From: Metaphire vulgaris
Taxonomy: Eukaryota; Annelida; Clitellata; Crassiclitellata; Megascolecidae
Reading direction: 5' to 3'
Assembly (NCBI GenBank): GCA_018105865.1
Contig: CM030869.1
Coordinates: forward strand, 5,735,525-5,799,524
DNA length: 64,000 nucleotides
Below the pieces are notes generated by a model. It was not told where the DNA came from. It did no database searches and saw only the letters and a program-made list of their open reading frames with translations. This document shows positions 1-9,516 of the stretch, piece by piece (position 1 is the stretch's first letter; each line of letters starts with the position of its first letter). A program made the position numbers and the translations under genes.

Positions 1-171
1 CTTCCGATCCAGACTTAAGACGCATCTCTTTCAATTGGCGTTTCCTCCATAGTCCGTCTCACTCTCTCCCTCTGACTGATCTCTGGAATGACCTGGATCT
101 TTTGCGGATTGATTTTGAAGTACCATCGATTGATACCTTGGGTATTAGAACTGGTGCTATAGAAGTGCATA
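1..171 (+). pseudogene. L2-like LINE, 3' end only
   Basis: Frame 2 reads FRSRLKTHLFQLAFPP and then stops at base 52. This is the conserved last stretch of the L2/CR1-group reverse transcriptase protein, which recurs in variant form at many places in this window (for example KKRLKTWLF near 11710). The remaining 120 bases are the 3' untranslated part, running straight into an ATT microsatellite, which is the usual tail of these copies here. The element continues off the left edge. Assignment to L2/CR1 is by motif only. Confidence 0.75.

Positions 172-246
<75 letters not shown>
172..246. repeat. (ATT)n microsatellite, LINE tail
   Basis: About 25 uninterrupted ATT units directly follow the L2-like 3' end. 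L2-clade elements often end in a short tandem repeat instead of poly-A, so this is read as the expanded tail of that insertion. Confidence 0.9.
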
Positions 247-868
247 TTCACTATATGTGGAGGAGAATACAATGATTTATATCTTTATTTATTTATCAAA
301 CTAATAAAGAAAATAATAACGGGATTGTATTTGTAAGTGGGTAATTAGGATTAATTAATGATTTCCGACTCGGCGGTCGGCGGATAGGGGCCGCCCGGCC
401 GTCATTGATTCTACTCAGGTAGCGATTGTAGTGGCAAGCATAAAACGAGAGGGACGAAAGAGAAGTAGTAGTATTTAACTCGATTTGGAATGGTGCGCCA
501 TCGGCCGATGCCCTGCACATTATGATAGTGGCGCCAAATAAGAAAAAACATCGAAATTTCATTAATGTGTAAAATGGCAATTAACCTAAAATAACTAAAA
601 AAGAACTGAAACTGAAACTGAAAAATGACAAGAACTTGAACTGAAACTATAACTGAATAATAATTCAAATAACTTTAACTGTAACTGAAACTGAAAAATA
701 ATCAAGAACTGAAACCACACTGCCCCGTTGGAATTACAATTCTCGCAACAGCATTCTGAATAGTCTGGAGACGTTGGAGAGAACACTTCGGCAACCCGAA
801 AAAAACGAATTACAATAGTCGATTTTAGACGAAATAAATGCATTAGCTAAGATTATTGAAGACCTTGT
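247..868. other. Gap with AACTG-rich stretch
   Basis: No convincing gene. Bases 594-716 are rich in degenerate AACTG/GAACTGAAACTG words. Bases about 480-530 match the L2 3' module near 44690-44740 (both contain the word gccatcgg followed by gatgcc), so this is at least partly old LINE tail. Confidence 0.5.
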
Positions 869-878
869 GTCCAATGTC

Positions 879-1423
879 TTACGAATCCGTCAAAAGTGAC
901 GCATGAATGCGAAACAAGACTGACAATTTAGAAAAATGTGACTTGAACGATAAATCGGTATCAAATAATATACCTAAGTTACGAACAGATTTAAGTGGAA
1001 CCAAGACTGCATCTCCAAAAGATAATTCTAGGGAGTTTTTTGGTAGCTTCGTCGTTAGGGGTTGAGTACCTAAAATCATGAATTCAGTTTTTGAAGGATT
1101 GGTGAAGAGACGATTAGAAATAAACCAGTCGTAAGGATGTTTAGTAAATTAGCGAGCTCAGGTGAAACAGAGTCCGAGGAAAAGGACACGTACAGCTGGG
1201 TATCGTCAGCGTCAAAGTGAAAACTTACAGACCTATTTTTCAAGACATGCGCAAGTGGAGTGGTATAAAGAGTAAAAAGCAAAGGACCCAAAACAGAACC
1301 CTGCGGAACTCCAGTGGTCAGAGGAACTGAAGAAGAAATAGAACCATTTATAGTAACACATTGAGATCGATTAGCAAGATAGGAAGTAAAGAAATTCAAG
1401 ACAGTAATAATAATCCAAACCAA
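879..1423 (-). pseudogene. LINE RT palm and thumb start
   Basis: Contains GVPQGSVLGPLLFTLYTTPL (RT motif 4), then FHFDADDTQLYVSF, where the usual Tyr of YADD has become Asp. A frameshift near 1076 leads to SVRNLGILFDTDLSFKSHF, the conserved thumb block. The frame ends at 879 without the usual C-terminus. Confidence 0.85.
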
Positions 1424-1614
1424 GATTCAAGACAATGAAGGAGAATGATGATCAATGGTATAAAAAGCAGCGGACAAGTCAAGGAGAACAAGAGCTGATA
1501 GCTTTTGATTTTAAAATGCTAAAAGGATGTCATCCTGTATTTTTAACAGAGCAGTCTCGGTTGAATAGAATTTACGATATGCTGATTGAAATGGTGAAAA
1601 ATTGGAAAAGGAAT

Positions 1615-1803
1615 TTATATGAGATGATAACCTTGAATGAACCACTCTCTCAATGATTTTAGAAATAAACGATAAATTTGAGATTGGACGATAACTCGAG
1701 AGATCCTCGATAGGTAGATTAGACTTTTTAAGAAGTGGTTTGACATGAGCAATTTTAAATGAATCAGGAAAACAGCCTGGCTTAGGAAAAGATTGATAAG
1801 CAC
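1615..1803 (-). pseudogene. LINE RT fingers (frameshifted)
   Basis: In the alternate minus frame this stretch gives the HVKPLLKK and SYRPISNLSFISKIIERVV pattern, which is RT motif 0/1 of L2/CR1 LINEs. One-base shifts break it on both sides. Confidence 0.75.
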
Positions 1804-1812
1804 TGTGAGGGG

Positions 1813-2561
1813 TTAAGTAAGAACATCTAAGCAGGACTTAAGTAAGGATGTAGGTATACAATCGAGTAAGCATGAAGTCTCAGGGGCAGCCTGTATTAGT
1901 TTCGAGATTTCAGTGACAGTCACCGGCGCAAATTCAGATAGCTTAAGTTGGGGTTGTGGAGGATCAACGAGAGGACTGCATGAAATAGGAGGAAATTTTC
2001 TACAAAGGGAAATGATTTTGTTACTGAAGAATTCCACAAATGCCTGAGCAATACACGAAGATGACAGGTGAGATGGGAGAACCACACTCGACTTACGCTC
2101 AAGGAGTGAGTTTAGTGTTGACCATAAATTTCTAGGCCGATCTCGAAGCTTACTTATGGTGGTACGAAAATATTTAGGTTTTGAAGACGAGATCAGTTTA
2201 GAGAGTATTTTTGTCTGGGTTTTGAAAGCTGCGAGATCGCTCGAAAGACGGGTTTTTCGGAAAAAGTCTCTAAATGACTGCGTAGGTTTTTTTGCCGATT
2301 TTATCTCCTGAGAAAACCACGGATTACATTTTCTAGTAGGAACACTAATTTTGATAAGCGGAGCATGTTTATCTAACGTACTTTTAAGGGAGGAGCCTAG
2401 TTGATCTGCAAAAATATTTGCGTCCGATGATGGACGACAGATAACATCTGACTGGAGAAAGTCAACCTTGAATGACTGAAAATAAATTGATTTAAAACGA
2501 CGTATAAACTTAATAATTCGCGATGTTCTAGGTTTTTTGGAACTTGAATGGCAGTTAGTAA
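1813..2561 (-). pseudogene. LINE linker and start of reverse transcriptase
   Basis: Resumes at the Harbinger insertion site with LLTAIQVPKN. At 2085-1813 it reads AFVEFFSNKIISL, then SKLIQAAPETSCLLDCIPTSLLKSCLDVL. This is the L2-group block that precedes the RT fingers (a Lys/Ser-x-Cys-x-LD-IPT-LLK pattern). Frameshifts occur within it. Confidence 0.8.
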
Positions 2562-2690
2562 AGCGGCTGCCTCACTTAACGATTTAGTCAGCGGACTCAG
2601 TCGTTGATTTTGTCGGCAAACCAATCCACCGACGTCTGGAAACAAGAAATAAGCCACGCCTACAAACGCTGATGTAGCTCACATTTTAAG

Positions 2691-2981
2691 ATGGCTGACG
2701 AGGAATTTGACGCTTTGTTATTATGTGGATTGATTTTGACGGTTATTGCATCTGCACGTGCATTATCCGCACAAAGGAAATCCCGAAAAAAGAGAAAGGT
2801 CTGGGTGAGACCCTGGATACGGTGTAGGGAACTAAAGGAAGCCTACCATACCCTAATCCAGAAGCTCACCGAGATAGACCAACAGGTCTTTTACAATTTT
2901 GTGCGGACGGTTTTTTATCACTTTCCTTGTATAGATCGTCGCGACAGTCCCATAAAATGGGTTGTGCCGCGACTTCACTAA
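2691..2981 (+). pseudogene. Harbinger transposase, N-terminal fragment
   Basis: 96 codons. After an acidic and hydrophobic start and a basic KSRKKRK run comes WVRPWI, then AYHTLIQKL and FYNFVRT. This is the conserved N-terminal block of HARBI1-like transposases, ahead of the DDE nuclease. After about residue 70 the frame leaves the family and enters antisense MADF sequence, so the catalytic DDE part is gone. The start codon follows a short non-coding leader inside the left end of the element. Confidence 0.8.
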
Positions 2982-3102
2982 GATTCAAGTCGAATTCTTG
3001 TCCTATTCCCGTCCAAATTTTCCACAAAGTGTGTCCTCGTTTCGCTGTTGTTATTGTAAACTCGCGCGCTGACCTTTGGACTGAAATCTGATTGGCTGAC
3101 AA
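2890..3102 (-). pseudogene. MADF/Myb-like DNA-binding protein fragment
   Basis: The minus-strand frame opens at 3102 and reads LWKIW and later QPILWDCRDDLYKESDKK. The LWD...YK...K pattern is the MADF domain signature (usual form VLWD...YKN...K). PIF/Harbinger elements normally encode such a partner protein beside the transposase. The frame then runs into antisense transposase near 2890, marking the internal deletion junction. The domain call rests on this short motif only. Confidence 0.55.
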
Positions 3103-3320
3103 GTCAGAAAATCCGACGACGAAATCGGCCAGATCGTGTATTCAGATTATCTGGCGGACGTTTACTCCCCACCCCAAACGTCCCGCTGACAAAGTCAGCC
3201 AGTGAGGCAGCTGTCCTTTGCAGCTGGCTTATCATTCAGGCGGATTCGGTCGCCGATAAGTTGGCCGACTAAATCCGATGACTAAATCGTTCAGTGAGGC
3301 AGCCGCTTAAGGCGTAGTGA

Positions 3321-3551
3321 TCAGACAAAGGCCGGAACAAGAAAGTCAACAGATGAAATGGCATTTGAAGAAAGGCGCGAAATGAGAAGGTCAAGAGTAT
3401 TGCCAGAACTGTGAGTAGGAAAATTCACATGCTGGTGAAGATCAAACGAATTTAGCAGGTCAATGAAGTTTATAGCCTGAGGATTTGAGGGATTATTTAC
3501 ATGGATATTGAAATCCCCAGTAATTATGAGTTCAGATGATAATGGAAGCAA
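3321..3551 (-). pseudogene. LINE AP endonuclease, C-terminal part
   Basis: Reads IITGDFNIHVNNPSNPQA near the start, which is the GDFN catalytic motif, then GNTLDLLISR, the TLD motif of the APE fold. The final SDH motif sits just beyond a one-base shift, as SDHYA, and the next codon is where the Harbinger element entered. This completes the endonuclease begun at 4094. Confidence 0.85.
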
Positions 3552-3572
3552 TGTTTCAAGGAGTGCCGAAAA

Positions 3573-4094
3573 TTACGAAAGAAAATCCGTGAATGTAGAA
3601 GTATGTTTAGTCGACAATGGGGGACGGTAGATGGTCAGGAATGAAAAAGAGGATCGTGATATTGAGCATTTAACTAGGAGAGACTCAAATGAATTATAGC
3701 ATGGGATTGGAACCTTTTCTAATTTTAAATACGATGCAAACACAAAAGCAACGCCACCATCCCTTCCACTCGGACGCGGTTCATGAACTATCGAATAGTT
3801 TTCCGGTATTATAGATGAAATTACAGAAGGATGGTCAGACGGGGAAAACCATGTTTCATTCAAAGATAAGATTTCAATCTGATCATCGGCAATCAATTCC
3901 TTAAGAATTGCCGGTTTATCCAATGACTTAGAAACTGAAGCAGCTGATCTAATATTGAGATGACCCAAATTAATGCTGAATGGAGAATAAATTACAGGAC
4001 CAGGGTTAGTTTGAACATCACCACATAGCAAAAGAAGAAAAGTAATAAATGGATTATAATGGGGAGAGGAAAAACAAGAGAAGTCAGACAACAT
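3573..4094 (-). pseudogene. LINE ORF2 N-terminus: leader, 2A peptide, AP endonuclease
   Basis: 173 codons. Residues about 16-24 are a hydrophobic run (ITFLLLLCG), residues 26-33 read DVQTNPGP (a 2A ribosome-skipping motif), and from about residue 44 the endonuclease starts (LGHLNIRSA), with LSLNETW and the P-SGRDGGVAF block. These are the Asn, Glu and substrate-contact motifs of the APE fold. In known 2A-bearing LINEs the skip releases a short leader from the endonuclease/RT protein. Translation stops after the STKHTSTFTDFLS stretch, and the fold resumes in another frame at 3551. Upstream coding beyond 4094 is uncertain. Confidence 0.85.
3996..4019 (-). other. 2A translational-recoding motif (DVQTNPGP)
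   Basis: Minus-strand codons give D-V-Q-T-N-P-G-P, directly after a Leu-rich, Cys-Gly ending segment. The family consensus is D-V/I-E-x-N-P-G-P, and Gln at the third position is a variant recorded in animal non-LTR elements. Peptide-bond skipping would fall between the last Gly and Pro. Confidence 0.85.
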
Positions 4095-4330
4095 CTTCTC
4101 TGCAGAAATAGTAAACCGGGAGGGTATCTAAATCAGGGCAGAGTGTTCCAAAGGCACCTGAATCATTTGCAATCTATCATTCCAGACCTCACAGATAAAA
4201 CCAGAGACCGGAGCATTAAGAGACAAAATCCTGCAAAGCAGGAACAAAATCAAAAGAGAAAAACGAAAATCCATCAGTATGATACCATCAACACATAACA
4301 TAAACCAAGACCAAGAGCAAGTGATTTTAG

Positions 4331-4640
4331 GTAAGTGACTTAACGATAAATTTGGCCAAGATCTTCAGTCAGTGGGTCGACTCACCGACTCAGCCAAAAT
4401 TAAAGAATACCAGACCAAAGTTAGTTTGCGGAGCTAAACTATGGTTAGTGTTGATTGCGAAGCTATAAGACGTGGCATGACATGACACTGCGATCAATTG
4501 GCTAGCGATCAGTTATTGTCGTGCGACCAATTGACCACGCGATCAATTTTGCGCGGCCAATTGGTTGCGATCAATTGGCGTGCGATCAATTGACCCCGAA
4601 CCCGTCTACCGAGTGACAGGCAGAAATTTAGGGACCAATG
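4331..4640. repeat. Short-word array (CGATCAATTG words)
   Basis: Between about 4485 and 4600 the word gcgatcaattg and its variants (gcgaccaattg, gcggccaattg, and caattgacc in the other sense) occur seven or more times at irregular spacing. No gene is visible. This resembles the other word arrays in the window. Confidence 0.7.
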
Positions 4641-5103
4641 CAAAATTGCCCTTAGATTGATTTAATTCACCAAATCCAACTATTTAACTAATCTTGTCAC
4701 GCAAAATTCTTCTAAACCTCGTCTACTCTGGAAATCTCTAAATAGAATTCTTCATAGGGAAAAGTCAACGGTCACACTTGGTTCCTTTTCTTTATAATCA
4801 CTCCCAGATGTCTTCAGTCAATTTCTCCAATAGAATATCTACCATTCGTCAAAATTTCTTAACATTTCTTCATCTGGTTTCTCTATTCTGAAATCCCCAC
4901 CAATTCCTCTTGTTTTCTTTAAACCTACCATCCTAAATGAAGTTCGCCAGATAATCTTTACATAACCATTTAGTCAATGTACCCTTGGTGTCCTACCAGC
5001 TCTTATTCTGATAGATTGTTTTGATGTTTTAGGTTCAATAATAACAAACCTTATAAGTCTCTAATTTGCTTGAAGGGAGGGTGTTTCCCCTCTTCATTCG
5101 CTC

Positions 5104-5610
5104 ATGCAGTTGTTCACCCACTGCTTAAAAGGCCATCTCTCTCCTGACGACTTGTCTAACTATAGACCTATATCTAATCTTAATTTCTTATCGAAAATTC
5201 TGGAAAGAATAGTTGCTAAGCAAATGCATGCCCATTTGTGTTCTAGTCCACATTACCTACCTTTCCAGCCTGCTTACCGAAAATATCACTCTACCGAAAC
5301 GGTTCTGTTGACAGTCCATGATTATATGGTTCGGGCTATTGATGCTGGGAAAGTTACTGCTCTTTTACTTCTTGACCTATCTGCCGCCCTTGATACTGTT
5401 GATCATTGTATTCTTCTTTATCGTCTTGAACATTGGTTTGAAATCTCTGACATTGCTCTACATTGGTTTTCTTCATATTTACACTCCCGCACTCAATCAG
5501 TGATAATAAATGAGAATCTCTCAACTCCCACTGATCTGTCTTGTGGTGTCCCTCATGGCTCGGTTCTTGGACCTCTGTCATTTACTCTCTATAAAGCTCC
5601 ATTGGGTTAA
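5104..5610 (+). pseudogene. L2-like reverse transcriptase, fingers and palm
   Basis: 168 codons. LSNYRPISNLNFLSKILERI (motif 1), QPAYRKYHSTETVLL (motif 2a), LLLLDLSAALDTVDH (motif A, catalytic Asp), and CGVPHGSVLGPLSFTLYKAP (motif B, with the usual GVPQG changed to GVPHG). A stop follows at once, and motif C lies in another frame. Confidence 0.85.
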
Positions 5611-5628
5611 CTTCTTGATGAACATCAA

Positions 5629-5889
5629 GTGTCTTATCATCTTTATGCTGATACTCAAATTCTTATCTCTTTTTATCAATCTTCTTCAAACTCATCCCTT
5701 GAGACTTTATCTACTGCCTTCTCTAACATTCAGTCATGGGTGGTTTCAAATAAACCTCTTTTAAATTCATCAAAAACTGAGTTCTTGCTATTAGGCTTTT
5801 TGCTATTGCTATTGCAACTGCTATTGCAATTGACCAACTTCGAATCTCTGAAATCTGCAATACTAGAAGATTCCACTGTTGTCCCTTGA
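5629..5889 (+). pseudogene. L2-like RT motif C region, active site damaged
   Basis: Reads YHLYADTQILISF. The family has YADDTQ, so an in-frame 3-base loss has removed one of the two catalytic aspartates. It continues with WVVSNKPLLNSSKTEFLLLG, the usual segment after motif C. Confidence 0.8.
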
Positions 5890-6489
5890 AGTACTTCCGC
5901 TCGCAACCTTGGTGTGATATTTGACTCTTCCCTCTATTTTACTAGTCACATAAATTCAGTCTGCAAACTTTCTCATATCATATTCGGGACATCTATCGCA
6001 TCAGACATCTTCTCCCCAAGCCGGTTCTTATTAAGTTAGCCAATGCAATGGTATCTAGCCGCCTAGATTATTGCAATTCCCTGCTTTTCGTCATCACAAA
6101 TTCAAATATATAGAAACTCCAGAGAGTACAAAATTCTTTAGTTAGAGTCATATCCAAAACTCCAAGATTCGAACATATAACTCAAGCTAGACTGTCCCTA
6201 CATAAGCTTCCTATCAAATACCGAATTAATTATAAAATTTGTCTTTTAGTATTTTAAACCATATTATATAATAAACTCTATTACGTTAAGATGCGACTTA
6301 TCCCTCGACCTACTACTCAATCCACTAGGTATTCGGCAGGACTTTCATTTGTTGTTCCTTATTCTCGCACAGTCATTGGCATTAGTTGTTTCTCAGTGTG
6401 TGGCCCTAAACTCTGGAATTTATTACCAATATCACTTCGTATCTTATATAATAATTCTATTTGTAAGTTTGTTAAGTTTGTCAGTCACG

Positions 6490-7340
6490 ATAAATTAAGT
6501 AAGTCAAATCTCGTAAACTTACACAGCGCCCTGGAAAGTAGTACAGTTGTAGCTGCTTATTCTTATGCGCTTAATCTTTCTTGAAATAGCTATAGTCAAG
6601 GTGGTTTGTCGGCCGGGAAAAGGTCAGTATATCTATGAGGCAGCGGGTCAGGTTGTTATTGCTATGGAGGAAATGACTTTTGGAATAGGAAGGTTTTAAG
6701 TTTAGACCATAAAGGCTTGAGGAGATAGTGAAGGAATGAAAAGAAATGAGGATTCGGAGCTTATTGTTTGACCATGTCGTAAGCTGCGGGAAGAGACTGG
6801 AATTGAGTTCCAAAGTTCTGGTGCGGCGTCTGAGAAAACACGGTTGCAGATTTTGAGTGATGACTGATTTAACGGGCGTGAAAGTGTGGGATGAGATGCC
6901 GATCGTGTAGGTCCAGGAGAATGAGGTGTTAAGAGTTTACGAAGGTAAACCGGTTTTGACGAATGAAGTGAACTGTAAGTAATCGTTATTATCTTGTACA
7001 GGATACGTTCAGATATTTTAAGCCAGTGTAGTGACTTCAGTATGGGTGAAATATGGCAGAACTTTGGTGATTTGGTTACTGCTCGGGCTAGTGCATTTTT
7101 AATTGATTGTAATTTGTTGATGGAGGTTTTGGAAGGTTATAGTAAAGGGAGTTGCAGTAATCCAGTTTGGAATGGACTATTGAAGTGGCGATTGTGGATG
7201 CAGTTTTGGTGTCAAGGCAAGGACGGATGCGACGTAGATCGCGAATATGGGCATAGCAGGATACACGGAGATGTTGGAGGACGTGATAATAAAGTGATTT
7301 TAAGTGGTTTAGGAGGCTAAGTAAGCCTGTGTGAAAACCA
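6490..7340 (-). mobile_element. L2-like LINE, 3' half
   Basis: Minus-strand RT C-terminus: HIRDLRRIRPCLDTKTASTI, then SIVHSKLDYCNSLYYNLPK (7320-7088), then the FQKSFPP-like end in 6813-6571. The 3' end carries the module tatagc...gcgctt...cagcgccct...aaatctcg seen at the ends of other copies (35637, 48695, 50370 reversed). It is truncated 5', where hAT material begins. Confidence 0.8.
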
Positions 7341-7363
7341 CTGATGTAACCATCTGCATTCAA

Positions 7364-7554
7364 CAGAGATGTAGCAAGTATACAATGCTTCAAGTACAAG
7401 TACCTGGCGTCCAAGTACAAGTACAAGTACAAGTACTTGCATTCCAAAAACTTCGAGTACAAGTACAAGTACCTGGCCTCCAAGTACAAGTACAAGTACT
7501 AAAAATATGTACTCGAGTACAACTCGAGTACAAGTACCAAGTACTATATCTCTG
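7364..7554. repeat. CAAGTA-word hAT miniature, copy 1
   Basis: Dominated by the words caagta and tacctggcctc between inverted ends cagagatgtag and ctatatctctg. About 190 bp. It is the same arrangement, in the same order and orientation, as copy 2. Confidence 0.85.
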
Positions 7555-7561
7555 CCAACCT

Positions 7562-7759
7562 GTCAGTGTGCTTTCTTTCCAAATGTTTCACGAAGTTAGA
7601 CGTTGTACCTCATTTTTATTTTTCTGTTATATCTTTATTTGTAGAAAATTTACATTTACCACTAAGACTATTTTTCTGAAATTTGTAATCAGTAAATGCA
7701 AATTTAACCAAACGAGGCACTTTACACTCAGATGCTTCATCGTCAGCCATGTTGTTCAT
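7562..7759 (-). pseudogene. hAT transposase N-terminus with BED-type zinc finger
   Basis: A minus-strand ATG at 7759 opens 47 codons (MNNMADDEASECKV...). After two in-frame stops the homology continues as GTTSNFVKHLERKHTDR. The pattern KCKF(S)...GTTSNFVKHLERKH is a BED finger, with the second Cys of the C-x2-C pair read as Ser. It runs up to the end of miniature copy 1. hAT transposases usually start with such a finger. This fragment cannot make a protein. Confidence 0.7.
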
Positions 7760-7790
7760 GTTTGCCTGTGCCATATAATATTTATTAGGC

Positions 7791-7791
<1 letters not shown>

Positions 7792-7871
<80 letters not shown>

Positions 7872-8235
7872 ATGGTTGTTAACGCACATTAAGTCATTCA
7901 CAAGTGAAGAATCATAAGTGCGGGGTGAGTCACATGATCTAATCAGTGTAGACCAAACTGCAGAGTGCAGTTTTCAGTCGGCGTTTAAAAACAATCAACG
8001 AAACAGTTAAGTCCGAAGTGACAGATTTAGGTAGATTGTTCCAAACAGACGGAGCAGCGATTGCGAAGGAACGGTCGATGAGAGAAAGGCGAGTGCGCCG
8101 CTTTATCAGTTTATTAGCACCACGCGATCTAAGTAGGCGAGACTGTCCCTACAATTTAATGACGTCAATGTCGACACTGGACAACTGTTTTAATGCTGTT
8201 CAGGCTGTGTTTAATTTCAATGCCTGACCCACCTC
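7792..8235 (-). mobile_element. L2-like LINE 3' end with triplet tail
   Basis: Minus strand reads NLPKSVTSDLTVSLIVFKRRLKT, the L2 C-terminal block, followed by a 3' UTR and a tail that appears as (ATT)n on the plus strand at 7792-7870. It is inserted just upstream of the hAT BED-finger start, inside the composite element. Confidence 0.8.
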
Positions 8236-8311
8236 GCCCAATTGATTTTTCTATGAAAAAGACCACATAATTCTTCAGCAACCTAGCAGCTTCCTGTTTA
8301 ATGTTTAGTGG

Positions 8312-8546
8312 CAGAGATGTAGCAAGTACACAATGCTTCAAGTACAAGTACAAGTACCTGGCCTCCAAATACAAGTACAAGTACCTGGCCTTCAAGTACA
8401 AGTACAAGTACAAGTACTTGCATTCCAAAAGCTCCGAGTACAAGTACAAGTGCAAGTACCTGGCCTCCAAGTACAAGTACAAGTACAAAAATGTGTACTC
8501 GAGTAAAACTCGAGTACAAGTACAAGTATCAAGTACTACATCTATG
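8312..8546. repeat. CAAGTA-word hAT miniature, copy 2
   Basis: Same words as copy 1 with extra caagtac units (about 235 bp). The left end is cagagatgtagcaagta and the right end is the inverted form ctacatctatg. The right flank gcattcaa matches the left flank of copy 1. Confidence 0.85.
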
Positions 8547-8550
8547 GCAT

Positions 8551-9128
8551 TCAATAACCTAGTTTATCAAGATAGCCTTTGAATGCGTTTACTGTTTCAA
8601 CTGTCACTCCCACCTCGCCCAAACTGTTCCATTTGTCCACAACCCTTGCACCCAACATTTTTTTCTTTCTTGGACCAACCCTCTGCTTAAACAATTTGCA
8701 TCTGTGGCCTCTTGTGCTGCTATAGTCTGCCAATGTAAAGAATTGATCGTATGGCACATCTACTTTCCCAGTCATTATTTTGTATGTTGCTATAAAATCC
8801 CCTCTCTCTCTCTTCTCCTTTCTAATGTTGTCAGTCCACAATATTGAAGTCTTTTTTCATAGCTTATATTAAGGCACCCGTTTACCATCTTCGTTGCTCG
8901 TCTTTGCACTTTTTCTAAAAGCTCTATATCTTTTTTCAAGAATGGATTCCATGCCTGAACACAGTATTCTAGATGAGACCTTACCAACGACTTATAAAGT
9001 TTTATGATGATATCTTTGTCTCGATTCACTATTGTCCTTTTCATCATTCCCATCATTTGGTTACCCTTTTTTGCTGCCTCCATGCATTGGTGAGATGGAT
9101 TCATACTTCTATGGATGATTACCCCCAA
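8551..9128 (-). pseudogene. CR1-type RT thumb and C-terminus
   Basis: Two overlapping frames give LVRSHLEYCVQAWNPFLKKDIELLEKVQRRATKMV and then FFTLADYSSTRGHRCKLFKQRV and WNSLGEVGVTVETVNAFKGYLDKLGY. These are the standard thumb and C-terminal blocks of CR1/Rex-like LINEs. A single shift near 8800 separates them. Confidence 0.85.
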
Positions 9129-9516
9129 GTCTCCTTTTTCTGTTGTGGTTAGAAGTTAGAACCTCTCTTCCTAAAGAATATTCATTACCATTATTAGATT
9201 TTCCAACATGCACTACAAAACATTTATCAATATTGAAAAGCATCTGCCAGTCCACAGACCATTGAAACAATTTCCTTAGATTCTCCTGTAAAATTTTAGC
9301 ATCATCCTCCGAGTCTATATTTCTACATATCTTTGTATCATCGGCAAACTTTGAAATTTTGGATAGTAATCCTTCATCGATGTCATTTATATATATTAGA
9401 AAAAGAAATGGCCCCAGCACTGAGCCCTGAGATACTCCACTAATAACTCTTGCCCATTCCGAATGGCCTCCCCTAATGCCAAATTTCTGCTTCCCTTCAA
9501 CCAATTTTGAATCCAT
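9109..9516 (-). pseudogene. CR1-type RT motifs B-C
   Basis: VISGVSQGSVLGPFLFLIYINDID is motif B (family form SGVPQGSVLG). SKFADDTKI is motif C with both aspartates intact. WSVDWQMLFNIDKCFVVHVG is the family's segment after the active site. Confidence 0.85.

Larger units (their letters stand above)
2562..3307 (+). mobile_element. PIF/Harbinger deletion derivative
   Basis: Both ends share a near-perfect inverted repeat that begins agcggctgcctcac and runs on through aacgatttagtca. The flanks are taa at 2559-2561 and taa at 3308-3310, the 3-bp TWA duplication typical of PIF/Harbinger. Removing the 746 bp plus one taa restores the LINE frame across the site (SDHYA joined to LLTAIQVP). Inside are the first third of a Harbinger transposase on the plus strand and the start of a MADF-type gene on the minus strand. 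These two genes lie convergently in full-length relatives, so the middle of the element is deleted. Confidence 0.9.
869..4330 (-). mobile_element. L2/CR1-type LINE with endonuclease and 2A, split by a Harbinger element
   Basis: Minus-strand pieces in order are: a hydrophobic leader, 2A motif and AP endonuclease (4094-3573); the rest of the endonuclease (3551-3321); a linker resuming at 2561; the RT fingers and palm (2102-1615); the GVPQGSVLGPLLF block and catalytic box (1423-1076); and the start of the thumb (1079-879). Several frameshifts and stops separate them. The catalytic YADD box reads DADD. The 3' end is missing, since homology stops near 870 without a tail. Target-primed reverse transcription is the known mechanism of this class. 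This copy cannot be functional. Confidence 0.85.
4641..6489 (+). mobile_element. L2-like LINE, 5'-truncated and decayed
   Basis: Plus-strand homology begins in the endonuclease-RT linker and runs through RT to the C-terminal block. The RT core is at 5104-5610, its continuation at 5629-5889, and the C-terminal SRTVIGISCFSV and LWNLLPISLR block at 6291-6480. There are stops and shifts throughout. The 3' terminus is replaced by the antisense 3' end of the next L2 near 6490, so two LINEs meet here. Confidence 0.85.
7364..8546. mobile_element. hAT composite: two CAAGTA elements bracketing a core
   Basis: Two same-oriented copies of a CAAGTA-rich hAT miniature lie at 7364-7554 and 8312-8546. Each begins cagagatgtagcaagta, and they end in ctatatctctg and ctacatctatg respectively. 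The outermost flanks are the identical 8-mer gcattcaa (7356-7363 and 8547-8554), the hAT target-duplication length. The inner flanks (ccaacctg and tttagtgg) do not match each other or the outer ones. This suggests that the whole 1183 bp moved as one unit, or that an existing element was later duplicated. The core holds a BED-finger fragment and an L2 copy. Confidence 0.7.

Noticed and set aside
172..246. Open frames of poly-Ile, poly-Asn, poly-Leu or poly-Val over triplet repeats here and at 7792, 11805, 20717, 29561, 52316 and 58096
   Set aside because: They are translations of microsatellites at LINE tails, not proteins.
7364..8546. CRISPR-like or satellite array for the CAAGTA blocks
   Set aside because: There are no spacers of regular length, the words vary, the blocks have inverted termini and a hAT-size duplication, and the DNA is eukaryotic.
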